A stretch of DNA of 64,000 bases, from the NCBI GenBank assembly GCA_047947185.1, contig CP170502.1:4464001-4528000 (forward strand). Reading direction: 5' to 3'. The notes under the pieces are model-generated. The model had not been told where the DNA came from, did no database searches, and was given only the letters and a program-made list of their open reading frames with translations. Source of the DNA: JANQJA01 sp047947185. GTDB taxonomy: Bacteria > Pseudomonadota > Gammaproteobacteria > Pseudomonadales > Azotimanducaceae. This document shows positions 7,155 through 15,629 of this stretch, piece by piece. Position 1 is the first letter of the stretch. Each line of letters begins with the position of its first letter. The translations under genes were made by a program, and so were the position numbers.

Positions 7155-8427
7155 TTCGAACACCTCAAAATAATCCGGAAATGTTTTTGCGGTACATTCC
7201 GGGTTATTGATGGTGATGCTGGTGTTGCCCAGCGCCGCCAGCGAAAAAGCCATGGCAATACGATGATCGCCGTAAGTATCAATTTCGGCACTTCTGATCT
7301 GGTCCGGTGGTGAGATGACAATGTAATCAGCACCCGTCTCAACGCCAGCGCCCAGCTTCTGCAATTCGGTGGCCATGGCGGTCATCCGGTCAGTTTCCTT
7401 GACGCGCCAGTTGTAGATGTTGCGAATGCGCGTGGGCCCCTCGGCAAAAAGCGCAAGAGTCGCAATAGTCATGGCGGCGTCGGGGATGTGGTTCATGTCC
7501 ATGTCGATGCCGCGGAGTTGACCACGGCTCACATCTACCCAGGTTTCATTCCGCTTGACTACTGCCCCCATGGCTTCCAGCACATCCAGGAACTGGATAT
7601 CACCCTGTACGGAATTGACGCCAAGACCGTGCACTCTTACCCTGCCGCCCTTGATTGCGGCGGCGGCAAAAAAATAGCTGGCCGAGGAGGCATCACCTTC
7701 AATCAGGTAGTGGCCCGGTGAGCGATACTGTTGTCCGGCGGCAACATGGAATTGCTGGTAGTTGTCATGGCTGGCGTGCACGCCGAACTGCTGCATGATG
7801 GAAAGCGTGAGATCCAGGTAGGGTTTGGAAACCTGCTCGCCAATTACAGTGATGGTGCTGTCGCGTTCTGCCAGCGGCAGTGCCAGCAGGAGGGCGGTCA
7901 GGAATTGACTGGAAATGTTCCCGGGCAGTTCGGTTGCCCCGCCCCTGACTTTGCCACCGGTCAGTTCAAGGGGAGGGCAGCCCGGTTTGCCAAGGTATCG
8001 GGCCTCAGCGCCCAGTTTGACCAGGGCATCAATCAGGTGGTCAATGGGGCGCTCATGCATGTACTGGTCGCCATCAATCCGGAATACGCCGGGCACCAGT
8101 GACAGAACAGCAGTAAGCGGCCGGATTGCGGTACCCGCATTTCCCAGGAAAAAGTGTGTATTGGCGGGTGGCTCAAACAGGCCGTCATTGCCGGTAATGG
8201 TTGCCGTCTGACCCGCGGCATCCAGTTGCAGGCCAACACCCAACTGCTCGAGGGCTTCTATCATGCGGGCTGTATCTTCGCTGCGCAGGAGGTTGGACAG
8301 CCGGGTGGTGCCGCTGGCAAGTGCCGCGAGCAGCAGGGCGCGGTTGGAAAGACTCTTGGATCCCGGCAGGGTGATCTCACCGCTCACTTCGCGGACTGGA
8401 TCAATTTTCAGTTGTTCTGGCAAAGCC
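7013..8427. repeat. Long direct repeat, copy 2 (ogt fragment + intact aroA)
   Basis: The full-length version of the repeat at 5061-6031. It runs from inside ogt to codon 6 of aroA and retains the 444 bases that copy 1 has lost. Recombination between the copies would delete about 1.95 kb, including the toxin-antitoxin pair. Confidence 0.95.
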
Positions 8428-8444
8428 TTTTTGGGACTGGACAT
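7137..8444 (-). CDS. aroA: 3-phosphoshikimate 1-carboxyvinyltransferase (EPSP synthase)
   Basis: A 435-residue enzyme of full family length that joins phosphoenolpyruvate to shikimate-3-phosphate in the shikimate pathway. Visible motifs are LPGSKSLSNRALLLAAL (residues 26-42), LGNAGTAIRPL (100-110), the Arg loop DGDQYMHERP (124-133), GNISSQFLTALLLALP (175-190), the catalytic YNWRVKETDRM and GDHRIAMAFSL. The start at 8444 overlaps the syd stop codon by one base (TGATG), so translation is probably coupled to syd. It is the only complete aroA here and lies in copy 2 of the direct repeat. Its 3' end overlaps the ogt fragment. Confidence 0.96.
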   Translation of the reverse strand: MSSPKKALPEQLKIDPVREVSGEITLPGSKSLSNRALLLAALASGTTRLSNLLRSEDTARMIEALEQLGVGLQLDAAGQTATITGNDGLFEPPANTHFFLGNAGTAIRPLTAVLSLVPGVFRIDGDQYMHERPIDHLIDALVKLGAEARYLGKPGCPPLELTGGKVRGGATELPGNISSQFLTALLLALPLAERDSTITVIGEQVSKPYLDLTLSIMQQFGVHASHDNYQQFHVAAGQQYRSPGHYLIEGDASSASYFFAAAAIKGGRVRVHGLGVNSVQGDIQFLDVLEAMGAVVKRNETWVDVSRGQLRGIDMDMNHIPDAAMTIATLALFAEGPTRIRNIYNWRVKETDRMTAMATELQKLGAGVETGADYIVISPPDQIRSAEIDTYGDHRIAMAFSLAALGNTSITINNPECTAKTFPDYFEVFESVCQR

Positions 8445-9010
8445 CAGTAAATTACCGGGGGTGAATCAATGGGATCGAGCCGGCGCAGGAAACGCGCAAG
8501 ATTGTCTTCTACCCGTTTGACCGGTGGGCGGCCGGGTTCTTCCAGCAGGATGTAGCCGGTTTCATTCTCAATGCTGAGGAACAGCTCGGATTCCGGCTCG
8601 GTTGTTGCGAAAAACACGGTGAAAGGCAAACGTGCCCGCTGTTTTGCCAGGGCATGGCCAATGAGATTCGCAATCAGGCGATCAAAATCCTCTTCATTCC
8701 AGAGCTGAATCAGGCTGACATGCCCCTCCATACTCCTGGCTTCAAAACTGCCCGACCAGAAACTGCCGTAGAACGCCTGGATGTCAGGATGGATGTTACA
8801 TTCCAGCGCGTTTTCCAGACCGCGAAAGTCAACAGAGGGCTCCTGACGGACCGGGCGCCAGTGGGTGGTTGGCGCATCCGTGTCCGGATTCAGCTCACAG
8901 GGTGAGCGCCAGTCCGGGTCGAGGGGCACAGTGAAGTGATCTGCATCCCTGGCAACAAGCGCGCGGGCGATAAAATCTTCCAGCGCAAGGGTGACGTCGT
9001 TGGGTGTCAT
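8444..9010 (-). CDS. syd: SecY-interacting protein Syd
   Basis: A 188-residue protein matching Syd, a peripheral membrane protein that binds SecY and monitors translocon integrity in gammaproteobacteria. Conserved blocks include ALEDFIARAL near the start, the NIHPDIQAFYGSFWSG segment, LIQLWNEEDFDRLIANLIGHAL, PFTVFFATTEPESELFLSIENETG and a C-terminal LARFLRRLDP. The start at 9010 (MTPNDV) gives the usual length; an upstream frame to 9085 would add 25 residues without similarity. It is coupled to aroA by a TGATG overlap. Confidence 0.9.
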   Translation of the reverse strand: MTPNDVTLALEDFIARALVARDADHFTVPLDPDWRSPCELNPDTDAPTTHWRPVRQEPSVDFRGLENALECNIHPDIQAFYGSFWSGSFEARSMEGHVSLIQLWNEEDFDRLIANLIGHALAKQRARLPFTVFFATTEPESELFLSIENETGYILLEEPGRPPVKRVEDNLARFLRRLDPIDSPPVIY

Positions 9011-9117
9011 GAGTGATGGAAAGGGCCGGCCGGCATGGTGGAGCCGATTATACACGAGCCAGGGAGACGCTGAACAAACAGGCACATGGCTGCGTAGCCT
9101 GTTTGATCAGCGTCGAC

Positions 9118-9582
9118 CTAGGGTGCCGGGCGTGGGGTGGGTCGCCGTTCTTCCCGCTCCCGGTCACGCAGATAACGCATGACGCGGTTACGCTGTTTGC
9201 TGTCCAGTGTCGCCAGGATTTGTACCATCTTCTGATGGGTTGATTCCTGGTAGGCCATGGCACTGGTGCGTAAACGTGCCAGTGCTTCAGCGGCGGCATC
9301 GGCGTCCACCGTTTCGCCGGACACAGCCGCTTCAAAGTCGCGTTGCGCACTGCGCATCTCTCGCCGGAGCGGTACAATTCGGGCCGCATGGGCCTTGAGA
9401 TCAGGTCGCAATTTTTCCCTGGCGGGCTCATCCAGCTGCCTCAATATCCAGCCCAGGTGATCGGGCAGGGGGCGCGCGGGTGGGCCAGCCATGAGGCGAC
9501 CAATAAGACCTCCCACGAGCAACAGGTTAATCGCCAGTGAACAGATCAGCACAATGTTGATAAGGCGACGACTGTTGCTCAT
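9118..9582 (-). CDS. Membrane-anchored CpxP/heavy-metal-sensor-like protein
   Basis: A 154-residue protein with an N-terminal membrane anchor (residues about 8-30, INIVLICSLAINLLLVGGLIG) and a helical periplasmic part rich in Arg, Glu and Gln. The segment KMVQILATLDSKQRNRVMRYL resembles the LTxxQR-type repeat of Spy/CpxP and of Metal_resist (periplasmic heavy-metal sensor) proteins. It is the last gene of a four-gene unit with an ECF sigma factor and a small membrane protein, overlapping the latter by 4 bases (ATGA). A role in sensing envelope or metal stress is inferred from family and position. Confidence 0.72.
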   Translation of the reverse strand: MSNSRRLINIVLICSLAINLLLVGGLIGRLMAGPPARPLPDHLGWILRQLDEPAREKLRPDLKAHAARIVPLRREMRSAQRDFEAAVSGETVDADAAAEALARLRTSAMAYQESTHQKMVQILATLDSKQRNRVMRYLRDREREERRPTPRPAP

Positions 9583-10025
9583 GGGAGAGACTCCGTTTCG
9601 CTGTCTGCCAACGAGAGCAGCAGGATTTCTTCCTCGGGCGAATAGGTCATGTCAGTGTTGTCAATGCTGATATTGCTGCCAAGCACTATGCCCAGCAGCA
9701 GGGGTAGCATGGCCGCGAGCGCAGGCCTGAATATCGCAACGGGACTGGAACTGGCCGGTAACAGGTAGTCAATCAGCCAGTCCAGCAGGCTACCCCCGGC
9801 CGGTTGCGGCAATTGCGCCATGATTGCAGTCTCAATGCGTTTGATGTCAGGTTGTACAGTGACAAGATCAAGCGCCCGGTCGAGCGCTGCCTGCCGGGCG
9901 ACAAGTGTCCGGGCGGAATCATCCGAACTGATGAGTGCAAGCGCTGCCTCGCGTCTGTCGTCCGGCCAGTTTTCCTGCCTGGTGCCATACACCTCGATGA
10001 GCTTGTTCAGATCGTTCGTGTTCAT
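9579..10025 (-). CDS. Putative membrane anti-sigma factor
   Basis: A 148-residue protein not recognised by sequence. Residues 1-85 are cytosolic-looking and helical (NKLIEVYGTRQENWPDDRREAALALI); a single membrane segment lies near residues 97-116 (FRPALAAMLPLLLGIVLGS); the short C-terminus is acidic. It overlaps the preceding ECF sigma gene by 4 bases and the following periplasmic-protein gene by 4 bases. Topology and position are those of a one-helix anti-sigma factor that holds the sigma factor at the membrane. It lacks the HxxxCxxC zinc motif of ZAS anti-sigma factors. The function is inferred from context alone. Confidence 0.65.
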   Translation of the reverse strand: MNTNDLNKLIEVYGTRQENWPDDRREAALALISSDDSARTLVARQAALDRALDLVTVQPDIKRIETAIMAQLPQPAGGSLLDWLIDYLLPASSSPVAIFRPALAAMLPLLLGIVLGSNISIDNTDMTYSPEEEILLLSLADSETESLP

Positions 10026-10573
10026 GTTTTGTCAGTGCTGTAGTCGGAAAGTAGGGTTTTAAGTTTTCGGCGTGCCCGTGACAGCAGTGATTCCAGGGCG
10101 TCAACCGAAACGTCAAGAATATCTGCCGCGTCCTTGTTGGAGAGTCCCTGATAGTGACACATCACCAGGGCACTCCGCTGGCGTTCGGGTAACTGCATTA
10201 TGCTTGCCTCAACTTCTTTGGCGCGCAGCCCGTCGTAATGGCTGGTGTCGGGTTCGTCTGTGCTTACCGCATCCTCAAAGTTGTTTTCGCTAACGAGGCG
10301 GTTGTGTTTTCTGAAGTAGTCGATACAGAGGTTGTGGGCAATGTTGTACAACCAGGTAGAAAGCTTTGCCTTGCTCGGGTCAAAGCGGCCTGCCTGGGTC
10401 CACAGCCGCAGGAATACCTCCTGGGTAATGTCCTCGGCCTCGGTGGAATTGCCCAGCATCCTGGCCACATAGTGGCTGATGCCGGGCAACTGGTCGCGCA
10501 GGACCACCTGAAAAGCGGTTGCGTCTCCACGCTCAATCCTGGCGACCAGGTCCGCTTCATCCGGGACGACCAA
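10022..10573 (-). CDS. ECF RNA polymerase sigma factor
   Basis: A 183-residue sigma-70 family factor with only regions 2 and 4. Region 2 contains AEDITQEVFLRLWTQAGRFD and STWLYNIAHNLCIDYFRKH; region 4 contains LPERQRSALVMCHYQGLSNKD and the helix-turn-helix VSVDALESLLSRARRKLK. It should direct polymerase to its own small regulon, likely including this operon. A TAG stop lies two codons before the TTG at 10573 and no other early start exists, so TTG is the likely start. It sits between the EF-hand gene (13-base gap) and the candidate anti-sigma gene (4-base overlap). Confidence 0.9.
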   Translation of the reverse strand: MVVPDEADLVARIERGDATAFQVVLRDQLPGISHYVARMLGNSTEAEDITQEVFLRLWTQAGRFDPSKAKLSTWLYNIAHNLCIDYFRKHNRLVSENNFEDAVSTDEPDTSHYDGLRAKEVEASIMQLPERQRSALVMCHYQGLSNKDAADILDVSVDALESLLSRARRKLKTLLSDYSTDKT

Positions 10574-10586
10574 CGACTACCCCATC

Positions 10587-11039
10587 TCATCGATCATGGC
10601 GAGGAGGATGGGGCGGACGCGCGTTTTTCATCTCGCGTTTGGTCAGGTAACCGTCACCATCTCGGTCCATCCTCGCAAATGCGGCATTGTGTGCTTCATC
10701 CGGCGTGACGGCACCATCACCGTTGGTGTCCATCTCCGTGAACATCTTATCCATCCTGGCTTCCATTTTCTGGCGGTGCTCAGCTTGTTTTGCCATCATT
10801 TCTGCCTGCCGAACAGCCCGATGTGCGCGCATTTCCTCCAGGGTTACGGCCCCATCACCATTGCCATCCGCATCGAGGAATCGCCGGGCTTCGGGTGTGT
10901 CGAATTCAGCCCTGGAAATCTGGCCGTCACCGTCAGCATCAAGGTGTTCAAAAGGGTTGCCCCGGCGATGATCGTCGGCCAGGGCAGGCAGGCAGAGGGC
11001 GGCAAGCAGGGCAGTGGCTATCAGTTGTGGTTTCATCAT
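10587..11039 (-). CDS. Exported EF-hand calcium-binding protein
   Basis: A 150-residue protein with a signal peptide (MMKPQLIATALLAALCLPALA) and four EF-hand loops of the D-x-D/N-x-D-G type: DADGDGQISRAEF, DGNGDGAVTLEE, DTNGDGAVTPDE and DRDGDGYLTKRE. The C-terminus is Pro/His-rich. It should bind calcium in the periplasm. The ATG at 11039 has GGAG seven bases upstream; a longer frame to 11144 lacks signal-peptide logic. It is the first gene of the ECF sigma unit, so calcium binding or Ca-dependent envelope stress may be the regulated function. Confidence 0.88.
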   Translation of the reverse strand: MMKPQLIATALLAALCLPALADDHRRGNPFEHLDADGDGQISRAEFDTPEARRFLDADGNGDGAVTLEEMRAHRAVRQAEMMAKQAEHRQKMEARMDKMFTEMDTNGDGAVTPDEAHNAAFARMDRDGDGYLTKREMKNARPPHPPRHDR

Positions 11040-11127
11040 GTTTCTCCAGTAGTTCCGGTAGTGCGCTGGTCTGTTCACAAGCTCATACGCGGCAGGGAGC
11101 AACATCCGTCGCAAGGGTAAAGTTGCC

Positions 11128-11544
11128 CTAGAACGGCTTGACAACTACCAGGATCAGGATAGGTACTACAATGATAAGGGCACCCTCGTTAAAGACGCGG
11201 AAAAACAGGGAACTGCGAATCAACTGGTCACGCTTCATCTGTGCAAGGTAGCGATAACACTGGAACTGATAGGCCAGCAGCAATAGCACCAGGGCAAACT
11301 TGGCATGCATCCAGCCACCGGACCGCATCCACCAGCCCATCCAGAGCCACATGCCAAGGCCAATCGCAATCACCGCCATGATTGAGCTGAATCCAAACAG
11401 TTTTTGTGCCATTGTCGTCAAGCGTCGGACATCCTCATTTGCCGCTTTGCCTTCAACATAGTGGACCATGATCCGGGGGAGGTAGAAGAGGCCAGCCATC
11501 CAGGCCATCACGAAGAGAATATGAAACGTTTTTATCCAGAGCAC
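11128..11544 (-). CDS. hemJ: Protoporphyrinogen IX oxidase HemJ (CopD-like)
   Basis: A 138-residue membrane protein with four helices matching HemJ/UPF0093, which oxidises protoporphyrinogen IX in haem synthesis. The start LWIKTFHILFVMAWMAGLFYLPR is diagnostic; H8 and K82 (MHAKFAL) are the conserved residues linked to haem binding in this family. The GTG at 11544 is chosen because homologues begin at this point; a TTG at 11559 would add five residues. It lies upstream of the EF-hand gene on the same strand with an 88-base gap, and diverges from the TauE-like gene. Confidence 0.85.
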   Translation of the reverse strand: MLWIKTFHILFVMAWMAGLFYLPRIMVHYVEGKAANEDVRRLTTMAQKLFGFSSIMAVIAIGLGMWLWMGWWMRSGGWMHAKFALVLLLLAYQFQCYRYLAQMKRDQLIRSSLFFRVFNEGALIIVVPILILVVVKPF

Positions 11545-11594
11545 TGGTCTTACACCCAAAAAAAGAAGTCGCAGTCTAACATGAGGCCAGCAGG

Positions 11595-12380
11595 GTGACA
11601 GGCCCGGACTTTCTGCTTTTCCTTGGCCTGGTGGTGCTGGGGTCGCTGGTGCAGTCGATTACCGGTTTTGCCATGGCACTGATTGTGATGGGCGGTGTGG
11701 CGCTCCTGGGTGTTGCTGATATCAGGCTTGCGGCAGCCGTGGTGAGCCTGATTGCGGTGGTCAATTCAACGTTGGCGCTGCGCCGCAACACCCATCATGT
11801 GGATGTCTCGATCTGGCGTGCGCTGCTGGTTGGTCTTCTGCCCTGTACCCTGCTGGGTGTACTGCTGCTGGATTATCTCTCAAACGATTTTTATGAGCTG
11901 CTGCGGCTGGCACTGGGTGTCGTGATCATTCTCGCCGGTACGCTGCTGATGTTTCAGCCTCGCCCTTTTGAACAGCCATCCGGCGTCCTGGCGGCCATGC
12001 TCTTTGGCGGGGCCGGCGGACTTATTGGTGGGCTCTATGGTGCCGGCGGCGCGCCCATGGCCTGGTTTATCTATCGTCAGCCCATGTCCGTGCTGGTGGC
12101 CCGCGCGACCCTTCTGGCGACATTTTTGGTATCCACGCTGGGGCGCACCCTGGTTGTGGCTGTTGCCGGGCACATCACCCGGGAGGTGCTGGTGCTGGCG
12201 GCCATGTCGATTCCGCTGGTTGTGGTCGCAACCCTCGTGGGAAATCGCCTGGGACCATTGTTGCCAGATCGGCTGATTCGCCGGATCGTTTTTGCGGTGC
12301 TGATCCTGCTGGGTGCTCTGCTGATTACTCAGTCCCTGTGGCAGACGGTGGGCGTATCCGCCCACCACACAACTGGGTAA
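11595..12380 (+). CDS. TauE/SafE family permease
   Basis: A 261-residue integral membrane protein with about eight helices. It has the two family repeats, each with a Gly-rich entry (GSLVQSITGFAMALIVMGG and GLIGGLYGAGGAPMAWF). TauE/SafE proteins are proposed exporters of sulfite, sulfoacetate or related organic anions; the substrate here is unknown. It starts with GTG at 11595 and is divergent from hemJ with only 50 bases between, so the two promoters overlap or face each other. The acyltransferase gene follows 36 bases later on the same strand. Confidence 0.88.
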   Translation: MTGPDFLLFLGLVVLGSLVQSITGFAMALIVMGGVALLGVADIRLAAAVVSLIAVVNSTLALRRNTHHVDVSIWRALLVGLLPCTLLGVLLLDYLSNDFYELLRLALGVVIILAGTLLMFQPRPFEQPSGVLAAMLFGGAGGLIGGLYGAGGAPMAWFIYRQPMSVLVARATLLATFLVSTLGRTLVVAVAGHITREVLVLAAMSIPLVVVATLVGNRLGPLLPDRLIRRIVFAVLILLGALLITQSLWQTVGVSAHHTTG

Positions 12381-12416
12381 AATACCGGGTCTTTTGGTGT
12401 GCCGGCCCATTCCAGC

Positions 12417-13586
12417 ATGTATCCCTACACAGATGATGAAGTACCCGGTGTAATCAGCAACCTGCTCGCCAATGATGAGTTTGTGGATCTGCTTGGCAGG
12501 TTTGACTCCCCCCGGCTGGCGTCGGTTGCACCCTGGCTGGTCAGGAAAGTGGCCCGGCGGCGCCTTGCCGGATTGCTGGGCGACGTTGGCAGCATCAGCC
12601 AGTTCCAGGCAATTGTGGAGCATTATGTCGCCCGGCTGATTGCGTCGTCCATGGCCTCCTTCGAACAGACCGGCATTGAATTTCTGGACGCGAGCAAAGC
12701 GTACATTTTTATCAGCAACCACAGGGATATTGCAGGCGATTCCATGCTGGTTGATTACGCGCTGCACAGGCGCGGATTTCCCACGGTACGAATAGCGGTG
12801 GGAGACAACCTCCTGCAAAAACAGTATGCGACTGACCTCATGCGGCTGAACAAGGGCTTTTTTATCAAACGCAGTGGCGGCGCACCCCGGGCAGTGTATG
12901 CGGCGCTGCTGGAGTCTTCCCGTTTCATCCAGGAATCCATCAGGGATGGTCATTCCATCTGGATCGCGCAGGCCCAGGGGCGTGCCAAAGACGGTATTGA
13001 TCGCACCGACCCCGCGGTCATCAAGATGCTGACCCTGGCGGATCGCAAACGCCCGTTTACCGAGGTGATTTGCTCTCTCTCACTGGTGCCGGTGTCCCTG
13101 TCTTATGAGTACGACCCTTGCGATACGCTGAAGGCGCGGGAGCTTGCCGCTGTTAATGCGCAGGGGCGGTACGAGAAACCGGCCGGGGAAGACCTGCTTT
13201 CCCTTGTGCGTGGTCTGACAGGAGAGAAGGGGCGCGTCTCGCTGTCGTTTAACAGGCCGCTAACCGGGCATTATGAAACGCCGGAGGCGGTGGCAGCAGC
13301 GCTTGACCAGGCTGTACTGGGCCAGCTCAGGATTTTCCCGATCAACTATCTGGCCCTTGCGGCGCTCGCTGACCGGGAACCCGGTAGCGAGTATGAAAGC
13401 GTCTATCGGCAGGTGAAGGACCAGTTTTCGACGGGCGTCAGCCTGCCCGCTGACGCAACCTTCTCCTCACGTCTGGCGGGCGTTCCTGCTGGCGACCAGG
13501 CGGCCTGGCTGCGGCTTTATGCCAACCCGGTACTGAACAAGGTCAGCCACAACCTGCCGGTCTGTTTTGAGCCCTCTGCTCAGTAG
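12417..13586 (+). CDS. Glycerolipid-type acyltransferase
   Basis: A 389-residue protein of the PlsC/LPLAT acyltransferase superfamily. Motif I appears as SNHRDIAGDS near residues 100-109 (a variant of NHxxxxD), motif II as FFIKRSGGAPRAVY, and motif III as WIAQAQGRAKDGID. Members of this longer group are annotated as 1-acylglycerol-3-phosphate acyltransferases but few are tested, so the acceptor is uncertain. The ATG at 12417 is preferred over a GTG at 12399. Its 3' end overlaps the 3' end of srkA by 7 bases on the other strand. Confidence 0.83.
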   Translation: MYPYTDDEVPGVISNLLANDEFVDLLGRFDSPRLASVAPWLVRKVARRRLAGLLGDVGSISQFQAIVEHYVARLIASSMASFEQTGIEFLDASKAYIFISNHRDIAGDSMLVDYALHRRGFPTVRIAVGDNLLQKQYATDLMRLNKGFFIKRSGGAPRAVYAALLESSRFIQESIRDGHSIWIAQAQGRAKDGIDRTDPAVIKMLTLADRKRPFTEVICSLSLVPVSLSYEYDPCDTLKARELAAVNAQGRYEKPAGEDLLSLVRGLTGEKGRVSLSFNRPLTGHYETPEAVAAALDQAVLGQLRIFPINYLALAALADREPGSEYESVYRQVKDQFSTGVSLPADATFSSRLAGVPAGDQAAWLRLYANPVLNKVSHNLPVCFEPSAQ

Positions 13587-14557
13587 ATCCTGACAGGTTC
13601 AGCCTGCAGGCGTTCAATCTGGTCCCGCAATTGCAGCAGGTGCTGGGACCAGTAGTGGTTGGTGTTAAAGAACGGGAAAGCCCGGGGAAACGCCGGGTCA
13701 TCCCAGCGCCGTGCCAGCCAGGTTGCGTGGTACATGATGCGCAGGGTTCGCAGGGGCTCTATCAGGCGGAGTTCTGCCAGGTCAAAGTCGAAAAACGTGC
13801 GGTAGCCGGACAGTATGTTTGCCATCTGTTGGCCCTGCAGATGTGTTTCACCGGATAACATCATCCAGAGGTCCTGGATTGCCGGGCCATTCCTGGCGTC
13901 GTCAAAGTCAACAAAGTGAGGCAGGTCATCCCGCCACAGGACATTGCCCATATGGCAATCACCGTGCAACCGGATAAATCGGAAGCCGTCAAAGATGCCG
14001 TCGAGCGCGTCCAGGATTGTTGTGGTCAGCGACTCATAGCTGTTGCGCCAGTCCGGGGGAATAAAGCCTTCACCGAGCAGATAGTCCCTTGACGCAATGC
14101 CATAGTCGGCAACAGAAATATTGGGCCTGTGGGTGAAACGCCGGTGAGCCCCGACTGCATGAATCCTGCCCAGATGGCGTCCGAGAATCTCGAGGTTTTC
14201 CGCACTGTCGAGATCAGGCGCCCGTCCACCTCGCCTGGGGTAAAGAGCAAACCGGTAGCCATTGAAGTGGCCCAGCGTCCCGCTGCTGTCCAACCTGATT
14301 GGCGGCACGGCGGAAACATCCATCTCTGCCAGTTCGATCGTAAAATTGTGCTCTTCCAGTATCTGCGCGTCAGTCCATCGATCAGGTCGGTAAAACTTGC
14401 CGACAAGCGGGTCGCTATCCTCAATACCAATCTGGTAAACCCGGTTCTCATAGCTGTTCAATTCGAGAATGCGGGCATCACAGCGTCGTCCGGTGCTGTC
14501 AACTGCATCCATGACGGTGTCCGGTGTCAGTCTGGCAAATGGATGAAGGTCACTCAT
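13580..14557 (-). CDS. srkA: Stress response serine/threonine kinase SrkA
   Basis: A 325-residue kinase of the aminoglycoside phosphotransferase-like fold matching SrkA (YihE), which protects cells from stress-induced death. Visible motifs are the catalytic loop RLHGDCHMGNVLW and the metal-binding HFVDFDDARNGPAIQDLWMM, which is near-invariant in this family. The start at 14557 overlaps the modC stop by 8 bases, making it the last gene of the comF-nudC-modB-modC-srkA series. Linkage to molybdate transport genes is unusual and may only reflect compaction. Confidence 0.92.
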   Translation of the reverse strand: MSDLHPFARLTPDTVMDAVDSTGRRCDARILELNSYENRVYQIGIEDSDPLVGKFYRPDRWTDAQILEEHNFTIELAEMDVSAVPPIRLDSSGTLGHFNGYRFALYPRRGGRAPDLDSAENLEILGRHLGRIHAVGAHRRFTHRPNISVADYGIASRDYLLGEGFIPPDWRNSYESLTTTILDALDGIFDGFRFIRLHGDCHMGNVLWRDDLPHFVDFDDARNGPAIQDLWMMLSGETHLQGQQMANILSGYRTFFDFDLAELRLIEPLRTLRIMYHATWLARRWDDPAFPRAFPFFNTNHYWSQHLLQLRDQIERLQAEPVRIY

Positions 14558-15629
14558 TGTGCGTCAAAAGGGCCACTCCCTTGATTTGGGCAAATACCTG
14601 CTGGCCTGGCTGTAAACCAAGCACGGCAAGCGATTTTTTGGTAATGCGGGCGAGCAGGGTTGCATCGCCAGAGGCAAGTAGAACCAGCACGCTGTGTGAT
14701 GATGCCTCTTCCCGGATCGCTTTGATACGTGCAGGTATCACATTCAGGATACTGGTGCCCGTGGGGCGCGTGAGACTGATGCTGACATCAGTGGCAGGCA
14801 CCCGGATTCGGACCCTGGTGCCCGGTGGCAGGCTGTCACAGTGGACATAAAAGCTGGCACCGCCGATATCGACGCTCGCCAGGGCAAAATCTCCGTCATA
14901 CCCTGCCACCTGGCCAGCAATGACAGTAGCGTAGGAGTTCTCATCACCACGACCGATGTCCAGGCTGCTGCTGACGTCAAAGACACTGCCGCTCGTGATG
15001 ATTTTGCCGTTTTCGATGACGTAGACCCGGTCTGCGAGAAAATTGATTTCATCCAGTGAATGACTGACGTAGACCAGGGGCACGTCCAACGCCCGCCTGA
15101 CGCGGGCCAGGTCAGCAAGAATGCGACTGCGGGCCTGCTGGTCGATGCTGCCGAGGGGTTCGTCCATCAGGATCAATTGCGGGTTGTTGGCCAGGGTTCG
15201 GGCTATGGCGACGCGCTGCGCCTCGCCACCGGAGAGGCCAGTTACGGGCTCATTAAGCAGCGGCTGCAGGGATAGCCACTCACAGATTTGCGCCAGCGCA
15301 ATACCACCGGGCGCCGCCCGCCTGGACGCATAATTCAGGTTGTCGATGACTGTCAGGTGAGGCAATAGCTGGGGCTGCTGAAAGACATAACCGACGCGGC
15401 GTTTGTGGACGGGTAGATACCGGGTCGCGGAATGCCAGGTGACATCCTCGTTGCGAATATCAATCCGGTCGCCAGTTCGCCCGCGTTCCAGGCCTGCCAG
15501 AAACCGGAGGATGGTGGTCTTGCCGGCACCTGAGGGGCCGTACAGCGCTGTCACGCCATTGGGCACCGAAAGCTCGACGTCCAACTGGTAGCGTTGACTG
15601 CGCCTGATTGTGAGACTTGCGGTAATCAC
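14550..15629 (-). CDS. modC: Molybdate ABC transporter ATPase ModC
   Basis: A 359-residue ATPase. Walker A is GPSGAGKT, the ABC signature LSGGEAQRVAIAR, and Walker B LILMDEPLGSID. The C-terminal third forms the TOBE/Mop domain typical of ModC. It energises molybdate import through ModB. The GTG start at 15629 overlaps the modB stop by 4 bases (GTGA); a longer frame to 15689 runs inside modB. Together with modB it forms a transporter core, but no periplasmic binding protein gene (modA) is in the window. Confidence 0.93.
   Translation of the reverse strand: MITASLTIRRSQRYQLDVELSVPNGVTALYGPSGAGKTTILRFLAGLERGRTGDRIDIRNEDVTWHSATRYLPVHKRRVGYVFQQPQLLPHLTVIDNLNYASRRAAPGGIALAQICEWLSLQPLLNEPVTGLSGGEAQRVAIARTLANNPQLILMDEPLGSIDQQARSRILADLARVRRALDVPLVYVSHSLDEINFLADRVYVIENGKIITSGSVFDVSSSLDIGRGDENSYATVIAGQVAGYDGDFALASVDIGGASFYVHCDSLPPGTRVRIRVPATDVSISLTRPTGTSILNVIPARIKAIREEASSHSVLVLLASGDATLLARITKKSLAVLGLQPGQQVFAQIKGVALLTHNE

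Noticed and set aside
5061..8427. Composite transposon around the toxin-antitoxin pair
   Set aside because: No transposase or terminal inverted repeats; the repeats are host housekeeping genes.
11880..12953. 357-codon minus-strand frame opposite the TauE and acyltransferase genes
   Set aside because: Antisense shadow of two well-supported genes; composition rich in Gln/His/Gly without any domain.
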